DNA of 64,000 nucleotides, from contig NZ_CP132291.1 of assembly GCF_044359855.1 (NCBI RefSeq), positions 992,001-1,056,000 on the forward strand, given 5' to 3'. Numbering within the stretch: the first letter of the stretch is position 1; each line of letters opens with the position of its first letter. Made by a program: the position numbers and the translations under genes. The stretch comes from Rummeliibacillus pycnus_A (GTDB lineage Bacteria > Bacillota > Bacilli > Bacillales_A > Planococcaceae). The notes beneath the pieces were generated by a model, which saw only the letters and a list, made by a program, of their open reading frames with translations, did not search any database and was not told the DNA's origin. Shown piece by piece: positions 17,415-25,568 of this stretch.

Positions 17415-17998
17415 TGCTCATCCCCCTTTACTCCAGTCTCCGTTAATCCATGCTCAGACAATATCTTCGTCAATTTTTCTTTTGCTTCATCTGTAGTAAC
17501 GATACAGCTTATCGTTGAAAACTTTGCTATCATTTTCAATTCATAGCCGTCATTGACCTCTTTTGAATATCCATAATATCCATGATTAAGATTAATAGGT
17601 ACAAATTGAAATGATTTTATTCTTTTCCAAGGGACAAAACGAGTTCCACTTAACACTCCCTCATTTATTATTGCAAATAAATTCAACAGATTATGTGAAT
17701 AGGTTAAAGGAAGAAACGCCAGTAAATAAAAGGAAGTATCAAATTTTTTATAAACTACATCTATTATGTACATACCTATTACGAATAATATTATAAAGAA
17801 ATAAAGAATTATTGCAGTTTTTTGTTTTGAAAAAGTTGGTAAGCTCACTACTTTCTGAGGATATGTTCTAATTGCGATTAACTCCTCATTTGTAATTGGA
17901 AAGATCTTATCTTTTTTCAATTTTGTTAAAAGCTGAATAAATCTATAACAGAAGTACCCAATGATGATTAAAAACACAATATTTAAGAAGAGTATCAA
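17384..17998 (-). CDS. Membrane protein paired with DUF1648 gene
   Basis: The 204-residue protein has an N-terminal helix (about 2-22), two further helices (about 63-105), then a soluble domain with the pattern of a bacterial PH/DUF5673-like fold (VPWKRIKSFQFVPIN, about 121-135). It overlaps the DUF1648 gene by 31 bases. Function unknown; the pair probably acts together at the membrane. Confidence 0.65.
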   Translation of the reverse strand: MILFLNIVFLIIIGYFCYRFIQLLTKLKKDKIFPITNEELIAIRTYPQKVVSLPTFSKQKTAIILYFFIILFVIGMYIIDVVYKKFDTSFYLLAFLPLTYSHNLLNLFAIINEGVLSGTRFVPWKRIKSFQFVPINLNHGYYGYSKEVNDGYELKMIAKFSTISCIVTTDEAKEKLTKILSEHGLTETGVKGDEQCPIIGRDQK

Positions 17999-18161
17999 TT
18001 CTATTCCTCCAATGAGATAGATAAACTATAAATTAGCTTTTGTTCATAATTCTTTAATAGAACAAAATGGAAACTTACTTAAATTATATAAAATTACGCA
18101 TTATTGAGTCAATTTCATTAGAATCACTTCTCCTTTACGTGGGGAAATAATTACATTCTGC

Positions 18162-18704
18162 CTATTTTACATATTCTCGATTAAAGAAACGAAGATTCGA
18201 AATCTTCCATTCACCTTTTTCTTCTGTCATATAAAAACGCACTTCATCGGTATATGGTGTCGTTTGACCATCTATTATTTCATTTAATTCAACTTCGTAT
18301 GTATACTCCAAATGGTCATCTTTTTCAGTAATAGACAATTGCTTTAGCGACTGTAATTTATAATCAGCTTTTTTCTTCATAGCTATCTGTGGTAAAAATG
18401 AGAATATTCCATTTCTTAACAATATATCAAATTCCTTTTTTGTGAAATATGATTCAAAAGATTTCGGATAAATTTCTCCAAATTTTGGAGTTTCGACTGT
18501 AATTATTGTTTCTTCACCTTTTACCTCAAGTTGTTTGTCCAATTCTTCATACAATTTATCCATTATTTGATTACTTTCTTCGAATGAGACATTGTAATAT
18601 GCAGTTAAGAATGATTCAATTTCATCTATACCCTTTTGTTCTGAACAGCCTACACATATTAATAACATAACAACCATCATAGTAAAAAGTTTTATAGTTC
18701 GCAT
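18162..18704 (-). CDS. Lipoprotein of unknown function
   Basis: A 180-residue product with a lipoprotein signal: basic MRTIK, hydrophobic core and lipobox ICVGC with Cys20. The mature domain is about 160 residues, rich in Lys and Glu, with a beta-type C-terminal half (YTYEVELNEIIDGQ and following), compatible with an NTF2-like or DUF4878-type fold, though I cannot confirm that. GGGGGGGATG precedes the ATG. It is a single gene. Confidence 0.7.
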   Translation of the reverse strand: MRTIKLFTMMVVMLLICVGCSEQKGIDEIESFLTAYYNVSFEESNQIMDKLYEELDKQLEVKGEETIITVETPKFGEIYPKSFESYFTKKEFDILLRNGIFSFLPQIAMKKKADYKLQSLKQLSITEKDDHLEYTYEVELNEIIDGQTTPYTDEVRFYMTEEKGEWKISNLRFFNREYVK

Positions 18705-18767
18705 TTATCATCCCCCCCAATTAATTTATCTACGATTAAAAAAGGGGATAGTTTCAATTTTTTCTAT

Positions 18768-19262
18768 TATTTGATTTCATAAATCTATTTGTGGTTTTTA
18801 AATACGAACATTTTAACACTTAACTTTCCAATATTCAGATTTGGATGTTCCGCTACAGACGGCGCTTTCCACGGGCTTGGTTTCAATCTCCTCGATCACT
18901 ACATTGTGGGAACTGAAAAAGTGTTTAAATACAAATATTATTGATTTGCTTTCTAAATGATGTGGAATTAGCTTCGCTTTCCGCGGGCGAGCGTTGAGCC
19001 TCCTCGCTCACTTCGTTCCCTGCGGGGTCTCACCTGCCTCGCTTTCCCGCAGGAGTCTTCGCTAATTCCACGTCAACAAATTTAGCAAAACAAGATTTTC
19101 ATCTACTTTTACTTTTTCATTGCATTTACTACATTTCTGTGGGACTTTCAGCTAAAGCTTTTCGTAGGTGTTGCCGGCTTCCGCTCCACAATGAAAAAAA
19201 TTGGATTAAATTAAATGTTTTTTTATTTTATATTAATTTAGCATTATGAAATTAATTCAAAT
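18768..19262 (+). repeat. Composite repeat: R1 element interrupted by R2
   Basis: R1 sequence runs from about 18800 to 18905 (CCGCTACAGACGGCG, CCACGGGCTTGG) and resumes at 19128 (CTTTCAGCTAAAGCTTTTC, CCGCTCCACAATGAA). Between them lies a complete R2. Outer ends TTTGATTTCATAAA and TTATGAAATTAATTCAA are inverted repeats. The same composite occurs in reverse at 1484-1975. Confidence 0.85.
18906..19127 (+). mobile_element. R2 element (222 bp) inserted in R1, with 8-bp duplication
   Basis: ACTACATT occurs immediately before (18898-18905) and after (19128-19135) the element. Intact R1 copies at 31.7 and 48.9 kb have a single ACTACGTT at this place. Ends are GAACTGAAAAAGT and ACTTTTTCATTGC. No coding sequence, so any transposase must act in trans. 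Confidence 0.82.
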
Positions 19263-19340
19263 GGATAAAATTAAAAAAGTCCCCATAAATGAACTGCCCC
19301 GTAAATGTTAGACACTAACTAACATTTACGGGGTGTTTTT

Positions 19341-19709
19341 ATGACTAAATTTACAATGGAGACAAAATTAAACGCAGTGAAACGTTATTTAAATGGAACT
19401 GAAAGTTATAAAAAGATTGCAGAAAGTATTGGTTCAACCAAATCTCAAGTTATCAACTGGGTAAAATTATTTGAGGCCCAAGGAATGAATGGTTTTGAAA
19501 AAGACTATACAGCTTACTCTGTTCAGTTTAAACTAGACGTACTTAATTTTATGAACGAAACAGGCGCTTCTCTTCGAGAAACAGCGAGTAATTTTAATAT
19601 TTCTTCTCCAAGTACAGTTTATAAATGGGAATGGTTATTAAAAACACAGGGGCTGGATGCGCTAGAACCAAAGAAAAAGGGCGCCTCCAATGAAAAAAGA
19701 ATCGAATAA
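19341..19709 (+). pseudogene. IS3 orfA, frameshifted by a 2-base loss
   Basis: This is the helix-turn-helix transposase subunit. The intact copy at 53148-53672 encodes 174 residues; here one G and one C are missing near 19680-19685 (GGGCGCCT instead of GGGGCGCCCT), and the product stops after 122 residues. The two helix-turn-helix repeats remain, but the leucine-zipper part and the frameshift signal (A AAA AAG at 19800-19806) are cut off from translation. This copy should not make the fused transposase unless helped by copy 2. Confidence 0.88.
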
Positions 19710-19892
19710 GATGCAATCAAAAGTTGTAGTATCAGATGAAGGCTCGCTAGAGGCTTTACAAGCAAAGATAAAGCGTTTAGAAATGGAGAACGCCTACTTA
19801 AAAAAGTTAAATACTTTAGTTCAAATGCAAGTAAAATTACAAACAAAATCAAAGCGCAAGTAATAGTTGAACTAAAGCATAAATATGACGTT

Positions 19893-20702
19893 GTGGAGTT
19901 GATTAAAGTCGCTGGCATTCCCCGTAGTACGTATTATTATTGGGAAAATCGATTAGATCAAACTGATAAATACGGACAAGTAAAAGAAGCAATTAAAATG
20001 ATTTACCACGAACATAAAGGTCGTTATGGTTACCGTCGTATAGCTAAAGAATTGAAGAAATATGGTTATACTCACGATCCTAAAACAATTAATAGTCTAA
20101 TGAATCAGATGGGCTTAAAATGTCTTGTACGTATAAAGAAATATCGTTCTTACAAAGGGACCGTTGGTCGAATCGCACCAAATCTATTACAACGTGATTT
20201 TAAGGCAAAGAAAATGAATGAAAAATGGGTAACAGACTTTACGGAATTTCATCTATTCGGAGAGAAACGTTATTTATCACCTGTGTTAGATTTGTGTAAT
20301 GGTGAAATCATTGCGTATAAAGTGATGAGCCGTCCTGTTTATCGACTTGTTGGAGAGATGTTAGATCAAGCTATTAATCGTCTTCAACCAGGAGATCAAG
20401 TAATTCTACATTCCGATCAAGGATGGCATTACCAAATGAAGAAGTATCAGAAGACCCTACAAGAACACCACATTACGCAGAGTATGTCCCGTAAGGGCAA
20501 CTGTTTAGATAACGCCGTCATTGAAAATTTCTTTGGCTTGTTAAAATCTGAACTTCTTTATCTTCAGGATTTTGAGAGTATGGAACATTTTGAACAAGAA
20601 CTACATGATTATATCGAGTATTATAATCACAAACGAATGAAGGCAAAATTAATAGACCTAAGTCCAGTAGAATACCGAACTCAGGTCTTAGAAGCTGCCT
20701 AA
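19893..20702 (+). CDS. IS3 orfB transposase catalytic subunit (copy 1)
   Basis: The frame is open for 269 residues from a GTG, but translation normally enters by -1 frameshift from orfA. It has the HTH_21-type N-part (YHEHKGRYGYRRI) and the DDE integrase core: first Asp in VTDFTEF (copy 2 has VTDVTEF), second in HSDQGWHY and Glu in NAVIENFFG. The frame itself is intact. Because orfA is broken, it is probably silent here. Confidence 0.9.
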   Translation: MELIKVAGIPRSTYYYWENRLDQTDKYGQVKEAIKMIYHEHKGRYGYRRIAKELKKYGYTHDPKTINSLMNQMGLKCLVRIKKYRSYKGTVGRIAPNLLQRDFKAKKMNEKWVTDFTEFHLFGEKRYLSPVLDLCNGEIIAYKVMSRPVYRLVGEMLDQAINRLQPGDQVILHSDQGWHYQMKKYQKTLQEHHITQSMSRKGNCLDNAVIENFFGLLKSELLYLQDFESMEHFEQELHDYIEYYNHKRMKAKLIDLSPVEYRTQVLEAA

Positions 20703-20813
20703 ACTATTTGTCTAACTTTATTGGGTCAGTTCATAAAAGGAACTTTTCTTCATCAACTTCAGCTTGAAATATTCAATTTTAGACAAATGGATTTGATTTT
20801 TTCAGTTTCCAGT

Positions 20814-21734
20814 TTATAGGGATAGCTTTGAGTTCTTCGCATTTTTCGGACGAGCTTTATATCTAGAATTTCTAATCCATAACGGTAATCTGAGTAAAAA
20901 ACTCAATAGGAGTGTAATCAAAACCAATAAAGCAGATGCTTTTTGAGCAATTTCCGGTGCATCCTCTACAAGTGCTTCTGATTGAACATACCATAACTGC
21001 ACAGGTAGCGTTCCTCCTTGAGAAAGCGGATTCCAATCCCACATTTCGCCTGAGGTTCCGGTTCCTCCTACTAATAGGATCAACGCAGATTCTCCAAATG
21101 CACGACATGTAGCTAGACTTATACCACTAATAATTCCAGTCATAGCTGCAGGAATTACAGTTCTCAAAATAGTTTGAGATTTAGTCGCACCCATAGCTAA
21201 GGAAGCTTCTCTTAATTCATCATCTATAGCTTCTATTGCTTCCTCCGTTACAGAAGTTATCACTGGTAAATTGAGAAGTGACAGTGTTATTCCAGCCCCT
21301 AAAATAGTTAATCCCACGTCAAATATATCTACAAATAACATGTAACCAAATAGACCAAAAACAATGGAAGGAACGGATGCTAAGCTTTCTACACAAGTTC
21401 TTATAAATTCTGTAAATCGATTGACAGGTGCATATTCAGCTAAATATATACCTGATCCAATCCCAATAGGAATTGAAATGACGAGCGAAATAAGTAATAC
21501 ATAAAAAGAGTTAAATAGGAATGGCCCTACCCCTCCACCTTTTTCAATTTCATCTGGTAAATCGATTAAAAAGCTAGGTGTAATCTTCGGTAATCCTTTA
21601 GATAAAATATAAATAAGTAATCCTATAATTAGAATGAAAATCAAGGAAGTAATCGTCCATATTGCAATTGTGAATACTTTATCTTTTAATCTATTACCAT
21701 TCTTATATAAATTTTCATCTAAACTTTTATTCAT
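20814..21734 (-). CDS. pstA: PstA, phosphate ABC transporter permease
   Basis: A 306-residue permease with six hydrophobic helices after a cytoplasmic N-terminus. The loop LREASLAMGATKSQTILRTV (about 178-197) is the EAA motif that contacts the ATPase PstB. It pairs with PstC, whose gene ends 3 bases upstream. It takes part in high-affinity phosphate import. In most Bacillales pstB follows; here the transcript reaches a terminator that has been split by IS copy 1, and no pstB is in the window. Confidence 0.93.
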   Translation of the reverse strand: MNKSLDENLYKNGNRLKDKVFTIAIWTITSLIFILIIGLLIYILSKGLPKITPSFLIDLPDEIEKGGGVGPFLFNSFYVLLISLVISIPIGIGSGIYLAEYAPVNRFTEFIRTCVESLASVPSIVFGLFGYMLFVDIFDVGLTILGAGITLSLLNLPVITSVTEEAIEAIDDELREASLAMGATKSQTILRTVIPAAMTGIISGISLATCRAFGESALILLVGGTGTSGEMWDWNPLSQGGTLPVQLWYVQSEALVEDAPEIAQKASALLVLITLLLSFLLRLPLWIRNSRYKARPKNAKNSKLSL

Positions 21735-21737
21735 TTC

Positions 21738-22664
21738 TTATACTCCTTTGGTACGAAGCTTTCTAATAATAATAATCAGCACATTTGAAAGGATCAGTAA
21801 TAAGAATGCCATCATATATAAAGCATAATTCCAAGTAGAATCGAATTCGACATCGATAATTTGATTTACGATATTACTAGTTAAAACTGCCGTCGGTGTC
21901 AATAAATCATGTGCTAATTGAGGTGTATTTCCAATCACCATGACAACAGCCATTGTTTCACCAATCGCACGAGCCATTCCTAAAATAATAGCAGTTAACA
22001 GACCCGAACTTGCATGTGGGATGACTACTCTAAAAATAGTTTGCATCCTACTTGCTCCAAGAGCATAACTTGCTTCCCTTAAATCAGAAGATACTGCAGA
22101 GATTGCATCATCACTTATTCTAGAAATCGTTGGTAAAACCATGATAAATAATACGATAGCTGCAGCTAATAGACCATCACCCATCATAGTCCCTGTCACT
22201 TTTCTTAAAAAAGGAATGAGTATAGTTAATCCCAAGTAACCATATACAATCGAAGGAATGCCTACTAATAAATCTAAAATTGGACGAAGAATCCGTTTAA
22301 GAAAGTCAGGTGCTATTTCAGCGGTAAAGATCGCCACAGCAATCGATATTGGTGCGGCAATTAAAAGGGTTAAACCTGTCAGTTCTAAAGTACCTATAAT
22401 AAATGTTGCTGCTCCATATTTTTCTTCAAATGGTTCCCATGTAGTTGAAAAGAAGAATTCTTTAAATGAAACGTCTTTAAACACTAATAATCCAGTACGA
22501 CCAATAAATACAATGATTGAAAGAAGGACAAGCCCTAGAAACAAGACACTTAGCAAACAAAAAATCTTAAACAATCGATTTTGTATATAGACTTTTTCCT
22601 TTACTACCTTATCTGTATTGATTAAAAGTTTCGGTTCTTGTAGCTCATACTCTATTTTCGCCAT
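21738..22664 (-). CDS. pstC: PstC, phosphate ABC transporter permease
   Basis: I start at the ATG at 22664 because GGAGG lies 7 bases upstream; the open frame continues 17 codons further through the intercistronic hairpin. The 308-residue protein has six helices and the EAA-like loop LREASYALGASRMQTIFRVV. It forms the channel with PstA. Cytoplasmic membrane. Part of the pstS-pstC-pstA transcript that begins at the Pho-type promoter near 25.1 kb. Confidence 0.93.
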   Translation of the reverse strand: MAKIEYELQEPKLLINTDKVVKEKVYIQNRLFKIFCLLSVLFLGLVLLSIIVFIGRTGLLVFKDVSFKEFFFSTTWEPFEEKYGAATFIIGTLELTGLTLLIAAPISIAVAIFTAEIAPDFLKRILRPILDLLVGIPSIVYGYLGLTILIPFLRKVTGTMMGDGLLAAAIVLFIMVLPTISRISDDAISAVSSDLREASYALGASRMQTIFRVVIPHASSGLLTAIILGMARAIGETMAVVMVIGNTPQLAHDLLTPTAVLTSNIVNQIIDVEFDSTWNYALYMMAFLLLILSNVLIIIIRKLRTKGV

Positions 22665-22686
22665 AATATCCTCCACTACTAACATA

Positions 22687-22712
22687 ATGCCAGCCTTATT
22701 AAAGGCTGGCAT
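22687..22712 (-). other. Intercistronic hairpin between pstS and pstC
   Basis: ATGCCAGCCTT and AAGGCTGGCAT form an 11-bp stem with a 4-base loop. There is no T-tract. Such hairpins commonly protect the mRNA of the binding-protein gene so that PstS is made in excess over the permease. Confidence 0.75.
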
Positions 22713-22737
22713 CATTTCATATTTTAAAAAGTAGAAA

Positions 22738-23592
22738 TTATTTCATTTTGCTAACTGGGATGAATTTTAGTTTCTTTAAAGAACCATTTTGGAATTTGCT
22801 GCTTTGAATATATTTAATGTATTGTGCATTAGCGCCAGTAGGATTTCCTTTTGTTACAAGGTAACCATAGCTCCATACTTTGTACTTACCGTTGATTACG
22901 TTAGAAGTTGTAGCTGCTACACCATTGAAATTTACAGCTTTAATGTCACCTTTTACGTATGCTAAGTCAACATAACCAATTGCATTTGGATTCGTTGCTA
23001 CAGAAGTAACCATTTCTCCACTTTTACCTACTTCTTTGTAGTTACCTTTTGTCATAAAGCTTTTTCCGTTTAAGGCTTTCATTTGATAGTTAACGCGTGT
23101 ACCAGAACCAAATTTACGGTTTACTACAACAATATTTGCATTTTTTCCGCCTACTTGTTTCCAGTTCGTAATTTTACCAGAGAATATACCTTGCAATTGT
23201 GCAGATGTTAAGTTTTTAACAGGGTTCGATTTGTTAACGATTGTTGCAAAAGGAATAACTGCGATTTTATGTGCTTTTAATCCATTAAATGCTTTGAAAC
23301 CAGGCACTGATTTCGTAGCATCCCAGTCCACTGCTCCGATTGTTGCAGAACCTTTTTGTACAGATTGTGGACCAGCAACAGAAGATGAACCTGAAACAGA
23401 GATAGATACTTTCGGATTAGAACGTTTAAATTCTTTTGCAGCTTGTTGTGTGACAGGAAGTAATGCAGTTGAGCCTGCTACAACAATCTTATTTGAAGAA
23501 GCTGCTGAAGTTGATGAAATACTACCAAATGTGAATCCTACTGCCGCGACTGTAGATAAAGCTGCAATTGTAATACGTTTAAACATTTTCAT
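22738..23592 (-). CDS. pstS: PstS, phosphate-binding protein (secreted form)
   Basis: The 284-residue protein has a signal peptide (basic start, hydrophobic 7-22, cleavage near SSTSA-AS at about 30) and then the PstS fold: GSTALLPV near the start of the mature domain, GSSSVAGPQSVQKG and GSGTRVNY line the phosphate pocket. There is no lipobox cysteine, unlike most Gram-positive PstS proteins, so it is either released, held by the transporter, or wall-associated. It lies 22 bases after the propeller gene. Confidence 0.9.
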   Translation of the reverse strand: MKMFKRITIAALSTVAAVGFTFGSISSTSAASSNKIVVAGSTALLPVTQQAAKEFKRSNPKVSISVSGSSSVAGPQSVQKGSATIGAVDWDATKSVPGFKAFNGLKAHKIAVIPFATIVNKSNPVKNLTSAQLQGIFSGKITNWKQVGGKNANIVVVNRKFGSGTRVNYQMKALNGKSFMTKGNYKEVGKSGEMVTSVATNPNAIGYVDLAYVKGDIKAVNFNGVAATTSNVINGKYKVWSYGYLVTKGNPTGANAQYIKYIQSSKFQNGSLKKLKFIPVSKMK

Positions 23593-23614
23593 AATTAATT
23601 TACCCCTTTATTTT

Positions 23615-25033
23615 TTATTTTGTTAGGAAATCAAAAGATCCTTTTTTCAGTACAACCACTTTTTCACCATTTTTGTCTGAAGTGGTACCAGCAATTAACT
23701 TATCATTTGAAACACTAAATGAAGACAGCTTTAATTTCGTAGAAACTACCTTCGTTATTTTTTTTGTAGCAGTATTGACTTTATAAATTGTAGAAGATCC
23801 ATTGCTTTCTGCTACCAAAATCATTAATTCACCTTTAGGTGTTACTAAAGAATAAACAATATCTTTAGTAGAACTAAGTGTAGTTATTTTGTTGTTTCCA
23901 TCAATCATTTTCAACTCAGTAAGTTGATCGTCTTCTGGATCTGTGCTTAAGTACACGATGTTCCCATTTGATACAAAGCCAGGGAAAACTTTATTGTCAG
24001 TTGTAGTTGTGACTGCAACTGCAGCTGGTGTAGCTTCAGTTAGGTTTAAGGCATAGATTTGCGGTTCTGTTCCAGTAGTATCGATGTTCTCTACTTCTGG
24101 ATCATCGCCATCAGTAAATGAAGTACTACCTTCTTTACCTACTGTATATAGAAGTTTATTACCATCTACTGATAAATGTAGATCAGCTTTATAATTCAAA
24201 CTATCAGCAAAAATAGTAGTAACTGCTCCGTCTGAAATATTGATGGAACCTATTTTTTCACTCTTATCACCTTGAATGAAATACACTTTTTCGCCATCAT
24301 GTGACCATACAAATTCAGTTTTAACTGAATCATCTTCCGCATTTAGTTTCTTTGTCTTTTTAGACATTAAATCTACTAGATAAACAAAGCCATTTTCATC
24401 TGAATAAATAGCTTGTTTACCATTCGGAGAAACTACTAAGCCTGTACCATTTACTGTATGTACTACTTTTTTAGTAGTAGTATTTAGTAAAAGTGTTCTA
24501 CTATCTTGAACATCCTCATTTGAAACAAGAATAGTCGAATTATTTACCCACTGTGGTTCAAATGTATCTCCACTTACTAATCCAGTAGTTGATAAAAAGT
24601 TTCCATCAAAATCTCCACCAAAAGCTTTAACTAATGAACCAGCTTCAATATATAATTTTTTTCCAATCAATTTAGGTGCTATGTTGATTTTTGTTTTCTT
24701 ACCATTAATAACAGCTGTTTTAACATTGACTTTATAAGTAACCTTTACTTGCTTTTTGTTTACCGTTTTTGATACTTCATAAGTCTTGTTTTTGCTATTG
24801 TATTTATACTTAGCAGTTATTAATTTTGAAAATTGTTCGGCTGAATAAAGTTTTTGTTTGTTTGATTTTGAAAAAGAAATTGATTTAGACTTACCGTCTA
24901 CAATGATTGTTCCTTTTTCTACCTTTTGCTGCTGAACAGCTTTTGCGCTTACCTCATTTAAAGCAATTGGAGTAAAAACTGTTGTTGTTAAAACTGTTGA
25001 TGCAATTAATAAACTTGAAATTTGATGTTTCAT
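23615..25033 (-). CDS. Secreted stalk-domain / beta-propeller protein, Pho regulon
   Basis: A 472-residue protein with a signal peptide ending near VSAKA (about 32). Residues 40-145 resemble the copper-amine-oxidase N-terminal-like stalk domain found in wall proteins. The rest contains repeated blade-like motifs (SPNGKQAIYSDENG, SHDGEKVYFIQGD, SVDGNKLLYTVGKE), as in TolB/WD40-like propellers. The gene is first in the transcript that continues into pstSCA, with a Pho-type box upstream, so it is probably made under phosphate limitation. Its ligand is unknown. Confidence 0.75.
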   Translation of the reverse strand: MKHQISSLLIASTVLTTTVFTPIALNEVSAKAVQQQKVEKGTIIVDGKSKSISFSKSNKQKLYSAEQFSKLITAKYKYNSKNKTYEVSKTVNKKQVKVTYKVNVKTAVINGKKTKINIAPKLIGKKLYIEAGSLVKAFGGDFDGNFLSTTGLVSGDTFEPQWVNNSTILVSNEDVQDSRTLLLNTTTKKVVHTVNGTGLVVSPNGKQAIYSDENGFVYLVDLMSKKTKKLNAEDDSVKTEFVWSHDGEKVYFIQGDKSEKIGSINISDGAVTTIFADSLNYKADLHLSVDGNKLLYTVGKEGSTSFTDGDDPEVENIDTTGTEPQIYALNLTEATPAAVAVTTTTDNKVFPGFVSNGNIVYLSTDPEDDQLTELKMIDGNNKITTLSSTKDIVYSLVTPKGELMILVAESNGSSTIYKVNTATKKITKVVSTKLKLSSFSVSNDKLIAGTTSDKNGEKVVVLKKGSFDFLTK

Positions 25034-25121
25034 TCTACATCCTCCGTATAGTCGCTATTTTTTTCAGGGTATTGCGATAATCCTCCTTTCAAATGTGCAT
25101 AATTTCTTATCCACAATTGGT

Positions 25122-25186
25122 ATTATAAGGTATATTTGTTAACCTAATTCACTAATTTTGTAAGCTTAATATAGATTGTTTGTAAA
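25122..25186 (-). promoter_or_regulatory. Pho box and promoter of propeller-pstSCA operon
   Basis: On the minus strand TTTACA (25181-25186), CTTACA (25159-25164) and TTAACA (25137-25142) are spaced exactly 22 bases, twice the 11-base PhoP repeat. TATAAT (25122-25127) follows 9 bases after the last. No clear -35 is present, as expected of a PhoP-activated promoter. Confidence 0.72.
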
Positions 25187-25281
25187 CACTTGTGATTCAA
25201 TTGTTCTATTTTATCTAATACAAAAGTTTTATTTTTCAATAAAGTAAATACGAATATAATGCCCATTATCCGATAGCAAAG

Positions 25282-25318
25282 AAAAAAAACCTAGATTTAT
25301 AAATAATCCAGGTTTTCA
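25282..25318 (-). terminator. Orphan terminator upstream of sleL-like gene
   Basis: AAACCTGGATT pairs with the complementary AATCTAGGTTT and is followed on the minus strand by a T-run. No minus-strand gene was found between it and 25560, so it may guard against antisense transcription or be a leftover. The remaining 25319-25560 shows nothing recognisable. Confidence 0.6.
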
Positions 25319-25568
25319 CTATTTAGGATTAATATTAATAATCCATTTACATTTGAAGGCGCCGTCATTAACTTTGACTAATAAATAGAATAGATTTACA
25401 GCAAAAAGACTTGTTGATTTGTTTAATTTCAATTGTGAAACGCTTGAATGGGTATCTATATGTTTTTAAAACTAACATTAATTTTGTAATGATTACGAGT
25501 AATATGCATATCTAATTCTTTTCATCATATACATTACAGAATGGAATTTAATTTGGAAGGAGAATGTT

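Larger units (their letters stand above)
19290..20733 (+). mobile_element. IS3-family insertion sequence, copy 1 (1444 bp)
   Basis: Ends TGAACTGCCCC and GGGTCAGTTCA are imperfect inverted repeats. The element is flanked by a TAAA duplication (19286-19289 and 20734-20737). It is nearly identical to the copy at 52278-53723 but 2 bases shorter, because of a deletion in orfA. It has orfA and orfB with an A6G frameshift window between, as in IS3 elements. Confidence 0.93.

Noticed and set aside
20700..20813. A pstB gene broken by IS copy 1
   Set aside because: Only 80 bases lie between pstA and the IS, and the restored sequence across the IS is a terminator, not coding sequence.
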